The notes: generated from the letters alone by a model not told the origin. Numbered from the stretch's first letter, positions 1 through 7,357 are shown. The stretch is 8,448 bases of DNA from Thermoleophilia bacterium (GCA_025964405.1 JAOPYW010000064.1:1-8448); one strand, 5' to 3'. Program-made: numbers and translations.

Positions 1-2489
1 AACTCGGACTCGGCGACACCGCCAATCGCAGCACTCCCACGAACGTTCCGGGTCTGGTCGGTACCCGATGGCTGTCACTCGGGTACGACCAGACGTTCGC
101 CGTCACCCGCACCGGCACGGTGCTGGCAGCCGGAGCCAATGCAAGGGGGCAGCTCGGCGATGGTACGATCATCAATCGATCCGCCTTCGTCGCCTCCGAC
201 TTCTCCTGCGGGTGCCAGAATTTCGTCAAGGTCATCGGTGGTGGCTACTTCTCCGCGGGCATCAAGGCGGACGGCACCACGTGGGTCTGGGGCTGGAACA
301 ACCACGGCCAGCTCGGCTTGGGCCTCCCGATGCTCGCCGGCACCCAGGTCACCAGCCCGCAGCAGTTGACGCTGCCGGCCGGGCGCATCGTTCGCAACCT
401 CTACCTCGGTAGCTACCACGCCTTCGCGGTGGCGGACGACGGCACGGTCTGGAGCTGGGGCCAGAACGGCAACGGAGAGCTTGGACTGGGCGACACGACC
501 GACCGAAATGTTCCCGTGCAGGTTCCGGCCCTGACGGGCGCGCGCGACCTCGCACTCGGCTATGCGAACACCTACGTTCTGATGGCCGACGGCACCGTTC
601 GAGCCATGGGCGACAACCAGTTCGGTCAGGTAGGCGATGGAACCACTGTGACGCGAACGTCGCCAGTGACGATCGCGGCGGTCGTCGGGGCACGTCAGAT
701 CGTCGCGGGCAGGTATGGGGCGTTCGCGTCGATGCCAAACGGGTCCGTGCTCGCAGTGGGACGTAACGCCGAGGGGGCACTCGGGCAGGGAGACCTGGTC
801 GACCGGAGCTCGTTCGTGGCAGTTCCGGCACTCGCGGGCGCGCGCGATCTCGCCATGGGCTCCGCCCATTCAGCCGCGATCATCTCGAACGGGTCGCTGC
901 TCGCAGCAGGACGTAGCACCGACGGCGAACTCGGACTGGGCGACTGGGCGGCCACCCGTTCGACGTTCGCGACCGTCACCAGCGTCGGAGCGGTTCGCAG
1001 CGTCTCCTCCGGACGCTCGCACGTCATGGTCGTGACCGGATCGGGAACCGTCCTCGCGACGGGATACAACTACCTCGGCCAGCTCGGCCTCGGCGATACG
1101 ACGGACCGCAACACGTACACGGCCGTCACGGCGCTCGGCGACATCCGTGACCTGACGCTCGGTGGCTACAACTCCATCGTCATCGACACCGACGGCGTCT
1201 TTCGTGCGTGGGGCGACAACTCACACGGCCAGATGGGGGTCGGCGACACGACGGGCACCACGACGCCGCAGTTCGCGGCAGGAGGGTGCACGCCACCGAC
1301 CGTCCCCTCCAGCGGAGGGCAGTACCTCGCCGACGGCGCGACGGTGATCGCGGCAGGGTCCTACGCAGGCACTACCGTGGTGTTGTCGATCACGGCCGGC
1401 GACATCGACGGTGGTGGCACGACGCTGACCCCCTGGGTCGAGGTGACGACAGGTAGTTTCGCGGGCACGTGTGGTAACCCCGGCGCGAACATGTTCAGCG
1501 GAGCGGCGGTGGCTGCGCCGACCGGCGGAGCAGGTCAGACCCTCACTGTGACCGTCACGGGGCTCACGCCAGGGGCCTCGTACCGCTGGCGCGGCTGCAC
1601 CGTCGACCAGACGGCATTGGCCAGCCCCTGGCTCACGGAGGGCGGCACGCCCGACTTCATCATCAAGACAAGCTTTCCCTTCGTACCGACGCTGGTCTCG
1701 CCCGCCGACAACGGCTCCACCCAGGTCACGACGCCATCGCTCGTCGCCACCTACCTCGATGCTGCGCCGATCACCGCCGGCCGTATCGAATTCCGCATCG
1801 GAACCAGCGCCACCTGCGGCACCTCGGTGACCCAGACGGGGTCGAGCGCCGCGAACACGGCGTCGGGCGCCAACGGCAGCTGGACGACGGCCAGCCTGCC
1901 GGTCAACACCTACTTCTGGTGCGCACGGAGCGTGAACGGTGCCGGAAACGCAAGCGGCTGGTCGGCGACGCGACGCCTCGTCATCGGGGCCGCCTCACTC
2001 ACGATCTCGACCTCCACTCCCTCGGTCAACCTGGGCACGATCCTCCCGAACACCGACGTCGTCGCCTCCTTCAGTGCCGACGTGCAGACCGATGCGCTCA
2101 ACGGCTACCAGCTCGTGGCAACCGACGCTTCCGACACGAGCGCGATGTCGTGCGTGTGCGGCGGAGCCCTCCCTGACTGGACCGGCACCAATGCAACGCC
2201 CACCCAGTGGCCCGCGTTGACGACGAGCTTCGGCGGCTTGACGGTGCGCAACGCGACGGGCGGCCGACTCGCGAAGTGGGGAACCGGCACGGGCACGGCC
2301 GAGACCGATTTCAGCGCCGTCAACAAGTACGTCGGGCTCCGCTCGACGAACACGCTGCTGCACGAGCGCACGAGCTATTCGGCGGCGACCGACACGGTGC
2401 TGATGACCTACCGGATCGACGTGGGCACTGCTCAACAGGGCGGCGCCTACTCGACCACCGTGAACCTCACGGCGCTGGCCAGTCCCTGA
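1..2489 (+). CDS. RCC1-repeat surface/secreted protein with Ig-like domains, 5'-truncated
   Basis: The reading frame is open from the left edge (first full codon at base 3) to TGA at 2487-2489, giving 828 visible residues. The coding sequence starts outside the window, so the GTG at 120 lies inside an RCC1 unit and is not the real start. The N-terminal part is a series of RCC1-type units of about 50 residues with the pattern Y/H-x-x-A...DGxVWxWGxNxxGQLGLGD. The end of one unit and one full unit precede a Cys-Gly-Cys linker (bases 207-215), and seven units follow it (to about 1286). Next come two Ig/FN3-like beta domains (about 1287-1685 and 1686-1985; the second begins PTLVSPADNGS) and a C-terminal beta domain (about 1986-2486). 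There is no LPXTG motif or C-terminal membrane helix. RCC1 units generally form seven-bladed propellers used for binding; an extracellular binding or structural role is inferred, mainly from the signal peptide on its tandem paralogue downstream. Ligand and pathway are unknown. Confidence is high for the family and low for the function. Confidence 0.9.
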   Translation, partial: LGLGDTANRSTPTNVPGLVGTRWLSLGYDQTFAVTRTGTVLAAGANARGQLGDGTIINRSAFVASDFSCGCQNFVKVIGGGYFSAGIKADGTTWVWGWNNHGQLGLGLPMLAGTQVTSPQQLTLPAGRIVRNLYLGSYHAFAVADDGTVWSWGQNGNGELGLGDTTDRNVPVQVPALTGARDLALGYANTYVLMADGTVRAMGDNQFGQVGDGTTVTRTSPVTIAAVVGARQIVAGRYGAFASMPNGSVLAVGRNAEGALGQGDLVDRSSFVAVPALAGARDLAMGSAHSAAIISNGSLLAAGRSTDGELGLGDWAATRSTFATVTSVGAVRSVSSGRSHVMVVTGSGTVLATGYNYLGQLGLGDTTDRNTYTAVTALGDIRDLTLGGYNSIVIDTDGVFRAWGDNSHGQMGVGDTTGTTTPQFAAGGCTPPTVPSSGGQYLADGATVIAAGSYAGTTVVLSITAGDIDGGGTTLTPWVEVTTGSFAGTCGNPGANMFSGAAVAAPTGGAGQTLTVTVTGLTPGASYRWRGCTVDQTALASPWLTEGGTPDFIIKTSFPFVPTLVSPADNGSTQVTTPSLVATYLDAAPITAGRIEFRIGTSATCGTSVTQTGSSAANTASGANGSWTTASLPVNTYFWCARSVNGAGNASGWSATRRLVIGAASLTISTSTPSVNLGTILPNTDVVASFSADVQTDALNGYQLVATDASDTSAMSCVCGGALPDWTGTNATPTQWPALTTSFGGLTVRNATGGRLAKWGTGTGTAETDFSAVNKYVGLRSTNTLLHERTSYSAATDTVLMTYRIDVGTAQQGGAYSTTVNLTALASP
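207..1286 (+). repeat. Seven RCC1 units (second propeller of the upstream protein)
   Basis: After the CGC linker, seven successive units can be read by their cores: YFSAGIKADG, YHAFAVADDG, NTYVLMADG, YGAFASMPNG, HSAAIISNG, SHVMVVTGSG and YNSIVIDTDG. Each is followed by a WG/MG/AG turn and usually by G-x-LGxGD. Seven is the blade count of known RCC1-fold propellers, so this segment is probably one complete propeller. The count is read directly from the sequence; the fold is inferred from the family. Confidence 0.8.
2070..2489 (+). repeat. Paralogous C-terminal domain segment, copy 1
   Basis: This stretch aligns without gaps to 5773-6192, and both copies end at their stop codons. By hand count 127 of 139 residues are identical. 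About 43 codons differ synonymously and 12 differ by amino acid, which indicates an old duplication held by purifying selection and not a recent copy. The domain resembles beta-sandwich domains with the pattern 'LGT...NGY...WxGTNATPTxWP...KWGTG...TYRVxV...GxYxxTV' that I recall from the ends of secreted proteins in actinobacteria and candidate-phylum bacteria. Confidence 0.85.
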
Positions 2490-2574
2490 CCTTGCCCGAG
2501 AAGTCGTCCTCGCTCGCTGCCACCGCTCGCCAAGGCTGAGTCAACCTCATGGCCAGATCCGGTTTCGAAGTGAT

Positions 2575-2580
2575 TAGAAT
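2575..2580 (+). promoter_or_regulatory. Possible -10 element of the second RCC1 gene
   Basis: TAGAAT matches the TATAAT consensus at 5 of 6 positions and stands out in the 115-bp gap between the two RCC1 genes. An upstream TG (2571-2572) is one base too far away for a perfect extended -10, and no good -35 hexamer lies at 17 bp. Transcription would start near 2587, giving a leader of about 17 nt. This is a weak prediction from the consensus alone. Confidence 0.3.
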
Positions 2581-2604
2581 CGCTCACTTGCCGTTAATCC
2601 ATGG

Positions 2605-2715
2605 GTGAGCCTCCCCCGATCACACCCTTGCACGCGTGCGCGAGTCGTGGCGGCGTGCTCATTGGCGCTGCTGGTGACGATCGTCATGGGCTGGGGGAGC
2701 TCCGAAGCGAACGCG
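2605..2715 (+). other. Signal peptide coding region
   Basis: Codons 1-37. R5, R11 and R13 precede a hydrophobic stretch VVAACSLALLVTIVMGW (residues 14-30). A short polar segment then leads to Ala-Asn-Ala followed by Ala-Pro, a standard type I signal peptidase site. No twin-arginine motif and no lipobox are present, so Sec export of a non-lipoprotein is expected. Confidence 0.8.
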
Positions 2716-5700
2716 GCACCCGGCATGGGCGAGGGAAGCGCCATGCCCGTCAGTGGGTTCGAGATCATCTCCGCCGGCCACAGCGACGCAGTGTTCGGAT
2801 TGCAGACCGACGGTACCCTCACGGCCTGGGGGGCGAACGCCGACGGGCAGACCGGTGATGGCGCGTTCGCCAATCGTTCCACCCCAGGCTTCACCTTCCC
2901 GAACGATGCGACCTTGGTCGGAGTGAAGCAGGTCGCCGCAGGAAACGACTTCACTTCCGTCCTCAAGGCCGATGGCTCAGTCTGGGCCTGGGGAAGCAAT
3001 TTCGATGGCGCGCTGGGCGACGGCACCGGTAACGACAGTGCGACCCCGGTAGCCGCGACGGGCATGACCGGCGTACGCCAGATCGCAGCTGGTGCACAGT
3101 CGACGTACGCCCTCAAGGCAGACGGCACCGTCTGGGCCTGGGGCGAGGGGAGCAGCGGCGAACTTGGCGACGGAGCGGGCTCCGACAGCGACTCCCCGGT
3201 GCAAGTGAACTTCTCCGCTCGACCGGCGGGCAACGCCCGGCTGGTCCGCGCGATCTACGCGGGTACCGACTATGCGATGGCCATCATGAGCGACGGCGCC
3301 GTATGGGGATGGGGTCGGAACTTCGACAAGCAACTCGCCATTGCGACGACATCCGACAAGATGACGCCCCAGGCTGCGGCGGCGGCCCTGAATGGAGCGC
3401 GATCAATCGCCTTGGGCGATGCCTTCGGTGCCGCCATCCTCGGCAACGGCACGGTGGTCACCTGGGGTGACGATTCGAGCGGGCAGCTGGCGAACGGTGC
3501 CACCACCGGCGACCAGTCGACCCCACAGGCGACGGGAATCACCAACGCCCTCCAGGTCGTGGCCGGCGATGATCATGGGCTCGTGCTCCTGGCCGACGGC
3601 TCCGTGAGCGGGTGGGGAAGCAACGCAGATGGACAGCTCGGCTTCTCCGGGAGTGACCAGGCGTCTCCGCTCGCGCTGGCGGCTTTCGGCGGCGTGGGAT
3701 CGACCCGGTACCTGGCGACCGCCCTCAACTCCACGTTCCAGGTGCGCTCCGACGGCTCGGTGCGGGGCATGGGCGACAACACCTCCGGACAGCTGGCCGA
3801 CGCAACCTTCGTCAGCAGGTCGACACCTACCAACTCCAACTACACCTGTGGGTGCGGCAGCTTCGTGAAGGTCGTGTCGGGCGGCTATCACTCGGCGGGC
3901 ATCAAGGCCGACGGCTCCTTCTGGATGTGGGGGCTCGACCTCGAGGGCCAGCAGGGCAACGGCTCGGTGGCAACGGCGGACGTCAACCGTCCAGCCGCCC
4001 TGGCCATCCCGGGTGGCGTCCGGCAGGTGGCACTCGGACGATCGACGTCGTACGCCATCTCGAACAACGGCAAGTTCTACACGTGGGGCAAGGCGAACGA
4101 GGGCGCGATCGCCCAGCCGCTCTCTCCCGTCGTCGTGCACACGCCGACGGAAGTGACGACGCTTCCGGCCGGCGGGGCGCGGCAGGTCGTCGCGGGATAT
4201 CGCCATGCGTTCGTGCTGATGGCGAACGGAGCCGTGTACAGCTTCGGATACGACGAATATGGTCAGTTGGGCAAGGGCAGCACGACGTCGTCCGGCAACC
4301 CGACGCCGTATCTCGTCACCGGTATGGCGAACGCACGGCAGCTCTCATCAGGACGTTACACCTCGTTCGCCCTGCTCAGTGACGGCTCGGTCGTCGGCAC
4401 CGGCAAGAACTCCCAGGCTGAACTCGGCAACGGCTCGACCACGGCGCCTGCTGGAGCCGTCGTCACCATCGCCAACCATGCGGGATCGATTGACCTACAG
4501 ACGGGTGCTTACCACACGATCTCCGTCCACGCCGACGGCAACCTCTACGCGAACGGCGGAAATCCAGAAGGTGAACTCGGTCAACGAGCCGATGAGACCG
4601 CGACCGTGAACGTGTCGACGCCCGAGCTCGTGCAGCTCGTGGCTTCGCCCGGCACGCAACCTCTGGTCGTGGAGATCAGCACGGGTCGCGAACACAACGT
4701 CGCGGTGACGAGCGGAGGGATCGCCTACACCTGGGGCCAAGGCGACGACGGCCAGCTCGGCCGAGTCGCCAATGGCGGCCTCACCGATCGCGCCACCCCG
4801 ACCGTGCTCATGATGGGGGGGGCGCCGATGCTGATCCGCAACATCACCCTGGGCGGATACAACTCGATCGCGCTGACCCGCGACGGTACCTTCTACACCT
4901 GGGGCAACAACGTCAACGGCCAGCTCGGAAACGGCACGTCGAACGCCACCGCGAACCCAGCTCCGATCTTCGTGTCGTCAGGGTGCGCACTGCCAACCAG
5001 CCCGACTCCCATCAACCAGTTCCTGGCCAATGGCACCACCGCGATCCCAAGTGGCGGGTGGGGCAGCGACAGCGGGGTGGTGTTGACCTTCTCCACGACG
5101 GACCCCGACGAGAACGAGACACTGACGCCCTGGGTCGAGGTCACCTCCGGCTCCTTCGTCGGTACCTGCGGTCAGGCAAGCTCCACGACCTTCAGCGGCG
5201 TCGGCGTCCTGCCAGCCTCGGCCGGGGCGACGACGTCGCTCTCGGTCACCGTGACTGGACTGACCAACCTCGGCAACTACAACTGGCGGGCGTGCGTCGT
5301 CGATTCGGCCAACCAACGAACCGCGTGGACCAACTTTCCGGGCGGCCCTCCTGATTTCCGCATCAAGGTCAGCGAGCCCCTGCTCCCGACGCTCATCTCG
5401 CCGGCCGACAACGCCTCGACCACGTCCACGACACCGACACTGACCGCGACGTACACCGACACGGCGCCCGTCACGGGCGGTACCGTCAACTTCCGGGTCG
5501 GCACGAGCGCAACGTGTGGCAGCGGCGTCGTGCGCACGGGTGACAGCGCCAACAACATCATCACGGGCAACAACGGCAGCTGGGCCATCACGCCTGCGCT
5601 CGCCAACGGCACCTACTACTGGTGCGCGCAGAGCACCGACGCGGCTGGCAATTACAGTGGGTACACCAGCACCCGCAAGCTCATCGTTGGTCCCGCGACG

Positions 5701-6192
5701 ATCAGCATCACGGCCTCCACCCCCTCGATCGCGCTCGGTTCGATCATGGCCAACACCGACGTGGTGGCGTCGTTCAGCGCCGACGTGCAGACCGACGCAC
5801 TCAACGGCTACCAGCTCCTCGCGACCGACGGGTCAGACACGAGCTCGATGACCTGCGTCTGCGGCGGTGCGCTCCCCGACTGGACCGGCACGAATGCGAC
5901 GCCCACCCAGTGGCCTGCGCTCACGACGGGGTTCGGCGGCCTCACGGTGCGCAATGCCACCGGCGGTCGGCTCGCCAAGTGGGGCACCGGCACGGGCACG
6001 GCGGAGAGCGACTTCAGTGCAGTGAACCGGTACGCCGGCCTGCGCACCACGAACACCCTGCTGCACGAGCGAACCAGCTACTCGGCGGCGACCGACACCG
6101 TGCTCATGACCTATCGCATCGACGTCGCCACCGCGCAGCAGGGCGGTGCCTACGCGACCACGGTCAACCTCACGGCGCTCGCCAATCCCTGA
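2605..6192 (+). CDS. Secreted RCC1 double-propeller protein with Ig-like domains
   Basis: Complete gene of 1195 aa. The GTG at 2605 is the only plausible start: an in-frame TAG lies at 2575, and the next candidate (GTG 2647) would remove the basic n-region. No Shine-Dalgarno sequence is evident. Residues 1-37 form a signal peptide: Arg/His-rich n-region, hydrophobic core at about 14-30, and an A-N-A cleavage site at 35-37. Fourteen RCC1 units follow: seven at about 50-412, a Cys-Gly-Cys linker (C415, C417), then seven more to about 790. After C794 come two Ig/FN3-like domains (about 795-920 and 928-1025) and the conserved C-terminal beta domain (about 1030-1195). There is no LPXTG or membrane anchor, so the protein is either released or attached by its C-terminal domain. 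The gene is a tandem paralogue of the upstream gene, 115 bp away. An eight-G run at 4815-4822 lies inside unit-rich coding sequence. An extracellular adhesion or ligand-binding role is inferred only from the fold; Ran-GEF activity, as in eukaryotic RCC1, is not expected. Confidence 0.92.
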   Translation: MSLPRSHPCTRARVVAACSLALLVTIVMGWGSSEANAAPGMGEGSAMPVSGFEIISAGHSDAVFGLQTDGTLTAWGANADGQTGDGAFANRSTPGFTFPNDATLVGVKQVAAGNDFTSVLKADGSVWAWGSNFDGALGDGTGNDSATPVAATGMTGVRQIAAGAQSTYALKADGTVWAWGEGSSGELGDGAGSDSDSPVQVNFSARPAGNARLVRAIYAGTDYAMAIMSDGAVWGWGRNFDKQLAIATTSDKMTPQAAAAALNGARSIALGDAFGAAILGNGTVVTWGDDSSGQLANGATTGDQSTPQATGITNALQVVAGDDHGLVLLADGSVSGWGSNADGQLGFSGSDQASPLALAAFGGVGSTRYLATALNSTFQVRSDGSVRGMGDNTSGQLADATFVSRSTPTNSNYTCGCGSFVKVVSGGYHSAGIKADGSFWMWGLDLEGQQGNGSVATADVNRPAALAIPGGVRQVALGRSTSYAISNNGKFYTWGKANEGAIAQPLSPVVVHTPTEVTTLPAGGARQVVAGYRHAFVLMANGAVYSFGYDEYGQLGKGSTTSSGNPTPYLVTGMANARQLSSGRYTSFALLSDGSVVGTGKNSQAELGNGSTTAPAGAVVTIANHAGSIDLQTGAYHTISVHADGNLYANGGNPEGELGQRADETATVNVSTPELVQLVASPGTQPLVVEISTGREHNVAVTSGGIAYTWGQGDDGQLGRVANGGLTDRATPTVLMMGGAPMLIRNITLGGYNSIALTRDGTFYTWGNNVNGQLGNGTSNATANPAPIFVSSGCALPTSPTPINQFLANGTTAIPSGGWGSDSGVVLTFSTTDPDENETLTPWVEVTSGSFVGTCGQASSTTFSGVGVLPASAGATTSLSVTVTGLTNLGNYNWRACVVDSANQRTAWTNFPGGPPDFRIKVSEPLLPTLISPADNASTTSTTPTLTATYTDTAPVTGGTVNFRVGTSATCGSGVVRTGDSANNIITGNNGSWAITPALANGTYYWCAQSTDAAGNYSGYTSTRKLIVGPATISITASTPSIALGSIMANTDVVASFSADVQTDALNGYQLLATDGSDTSSMTCVCGGALPDWTGTNATPTQWPALTTGFGGLTVRNATGGRLAKWGTGTGTAESDFSAVNRYAGLRTTNTLLHERTSYSAATDTVLMTYRIDVATAQQGGAYATTVNLTALANP
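2755..3840 (+). repeat. First set of seven RCC1 units
   Basis: Unit cores read in order: HSDAVFGLQTDG, DFTSVLKADG, QSTYALKADG, DYAMAIMSDG, AFGAAILGNG, DHGLVLLADG and NSTFQVRSDG. Most are followed by a WG turn and G/A-x-L-G/A. The next residues contain the CGC linker, so this block forms one seven-unit group, most likely a closed seven-bladed propeller. Confidence 0.8.
3841..4980 (+). repeat. Second set of seven RCC1 units, starting at the CGC linker
   Basis: Unit cores in order: YHSAGIKADG, STSYAISNNG, RHAFVLMANG, YTSFALLSDG, YHTISVHADG, EHNVAVTSGG and YNSIALTRDG. The first unit (GIKADG) and the last (LGGYNSI) are nearly the same as the first and last units of the matching block in the upstream gene. 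This shows the two blocks are aligned propeller for propeller. Confidence 0.8.
5773..6192 (+). repeat. Paralogous C-terminal domain segment, copy 2
   Basis: Gap-free partner of 2070-2489 with a constant offset of 3703 bases. The similarity ends within a few bases after the stop codon (both read TGACC, then diverge), so the shared unit ends essentially at the end of the coding sequence. It contains the conserved CVCGG, DWTGTNATPTQWP and AKWGTGTGT motifs. Confidence 0.85.
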
Positions 6193-6217
6193 CCACCCGC
6201 GTCAGCGGAAGCGGTGG
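6193..6217. terminator. Possible hairpin between convergent genes
   Basis: CCACCCGC (6193-6200) can pair with GCGGTGG (6211-6217) if one C bulges out, leaving a 10-nt loop. The hairpin sits between the stop of the RCC1 gene and the last codons of dgt, where a bidirectional terminator would be useful. No T-run follows on either strand and the right arm is inside dgt coding sequence, so this is only a candidate. Confidence 0.25.
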
Positions 6218-7251
6218 CGCTTGGGCAGGAAGGTCTCCTCCAGCACGCGGAGGCAGTAGCGATCGGTCATGCCGGCGATCCAGTCGGTGACCCGACGCGG
6301 CAGGTCGTCGCCGCGCTCGACCGCACCCGGCAACGCGGGCACCTGGTCGGGGTGCTCGAGGTACCAGTCGAACAGCTTGGGGAGCAGTTCCGTCACCCGC
6401 CGCTTGTCGGCGTTGTTGTCGGCGTCGAGGTAGACGTGGTCGAACATGAACGCGCGCAGTTCGAGCATGGCGGGTCCGACCTCGACGCCCTGCACGATGT
6501 CGCCAGCCGCGGCACTCGCTTCGATCATGTCGTGCACGAGCCGGTCGATGCGAGTCGACCCCGTGGCGCCCAGCAGCTCGATCGGTCCACTGGGGAGCGC
6601 GTCGCGCGAGAGGATGCCGGCGCGGATCGCGTCGTCGATGTCGTGGTTGATGTACGCCACGCGGTCGACGATCTTGACGATGCGTCCCTCGAGCGTCTCC
6701 GGGGCCACCGGACCGGTGTGGTTGAGGATGCCGTTGCGTACTTCGGCGGTGAGGTTGAGCCCACGGCCGTCGCGCTCGAGCAGGTCGACGACCCGCAGCG
6801 ACTGCTCGTTGTGGTGGAAGCGAATGCCGTAGCGCTCCTGCAGCACGTCGTCGAGGCAGTGCTCCCCCGTGTGCCCGAAGGGCGGGTGCCCCAGGTCGTG
6901 GCCGAGGCCGATCGCCTCGACCAGGTCTTCGTTGAGGCCCAGTGCACGCGCGACGGTGCGCGCGATCGCCGTGACCTCGAGCGTGTGTGTCAGTCGGGTG
7001 CGGTAGTGGTCGCCCTCGGGAGCCAGGAAGACCTGGGTCTTCGACATGAGGCGACGGAAGCTCTTCGTGTGCAGGATGCGGTCGCGATCGACCTGGAAGG
7101 CGCTGCGCACCGAACACTGCTCGGGCTCCGACGGATCGAGGCGACCCGCCGTGCAGTACGACTGCGCCGCGAGCGGCGAGAGGTTCTCGCTCTCGCGCGT
7201 GCGCATCGCAGCGTGGAATTGATCGGCTACCGTGCCGCTCGTGACCGACAT
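6202..7251 (-). CDS. dgt: Deoxyguanosinetriphosphate triphosphohydrolase-like protein
   Basis: HD-superfamily dNTP triphosphohydrolase of the dGTPase-like family, which hydrolyses dNTPs to deoxynucleoside plus tripolyphosphate in the cytosol and helps control dNTP pools. From the ATG at 7251 it has 349 residues. Hallmarks are the N-terminal AGRLDPSEPEQCSVRSAFQ/DRDRILHTKSFRRL region (35-68), RTRLTHTLEV with H89, the HD pair H118-D119 in GHDLGHPPFGHTGE, the HHNEQS motif (147-151) and VDRVAY with D196. H89, H118, D119 and D196 are the likely metal ligands. The C-terminal IAGMTDRY motif is present, so the protein looks complete although on the short side for the family. ATG 7251 is preferred over GTG 7299 because GGAAGGG precedes it by 8 nt and GTG 7299 has no ribosome site. 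A weak TATGCT (complement of 7300-7305) could be its -10. In many actinobacteria dgt lies beside dnaG; here it faces an RCC1 gene tail to tail. Substrate preference cannot be read from sequence. Confidence 0.93.
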   Translation of the reverse strand: MSVTSGTVADQFHAAMRTRESENLSPLAAQSYCTAGRLDPSEPEQCSVRSAFQVDRDRILHTKSFRRLMSKTQVFLAPEGDHYRTRLTHTLEVTAIARTVARALGLNEDLVEAIGLGHDLGHPPFGHTGEHCLDDVLQERYGIRFHHNEQSLRVVDLLERDGRGLNLTAEVRNGILNHTGPVAPETLEGRIVKIVDRVAYINHDIDDAIRAGILSRDALPSGPIELLGATGSTRIDRLVHDMIEASAAAGDIVQGVEVGPAMLELRAFMFDHVYLDADNNADKRRVTELLPKLFDWYLEHPDQVPALPGAVERGDDLPRRVTDWIAGMTDRYCLRVLEETFLPKRHRFR

Positions 7252-7259
7252 CGCAGGTT

Positions 7260-7266
7260 CCCTTCC
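7260..7266 (-). promoter_or_regulatory. Ribosome binding site of dgt
   Basis: On the minus strand GGAAGGG is followed by eight bases and then the ATG at 7251-7249. This is close to the Shine-Dalgarno consensus at normal spacing. It decides the start, since the longer GTG-initiated reading frame (7299) has no comparable site and its additional 16 residues (Arg/Gly/Ala-rich) do not look like the family. Confidence 0.7.
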
Positions 7267-7357
7267 GCATGCGCGCCCCGTGCGTGCATCCGTGCGCACA
7301 GCATATCTGGCATGCCTACGTCACTCACGATGCCGCGGGAGCCGGACACACCAACGA

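Noticed and set aside
207..1286. Beta-lactamase inhibitor (BLIP-II-like) function for the RCC1 propellers
   Set aside because: BLIP-II is also an RCC1-like seven-bladed propeller from actinobacteria, but here the protein is much larger with Ig and tail domains, and no specific interface residues can be recognised. Fold similarity alone does not support the function.
120..2489. GTG at 120 as the start of the first RCC1 gene
   Set aside because: The same frame is open to the left edge and encodes RCC1 sequence (LGLGD...STP...LGYDQTFAV) before base 120, so the start lies outside the window.
1986..2489. WxL cell-wall binding domain at the C-terminus
   Set aside because: The tail is a conserved beta-rich domain with Trp residues, but the two characteristic Trp-x-Leu motifs of the Firmicutes WxL domain are not present.
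2490..2535. Terminator between the two RCC1 genes (CCTTG/CAAGG)
   Set aside because: The arms are only five bases long with a loop of 36 nt and no T-run follows; it is indistinguishable from chance.
2601..2858. ATG at 2601 opening an 85-codon frame
   Set aside because: It is out of frame with the RCC1 gene starting four bases later and encodes an Arg/Gly-rich string with no signal peptide or domain.
6170..7270. 366-codon open frame on the - strand in another frame of dgt
   Set aside because: It overlaps dgt in a shifted frame and gives an Arg/Pro-rich composition without motifs, whereas the dgt frame carries the full HD-domain signature.
7292..7299. GTGCGCAC palindrome upstream of dgt as an operator
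   Set aside because: It is an 8-bp perfect palindrome in GC-rich DNA with no extended symmetry or second copy in the window. Chance occurrence is likely.
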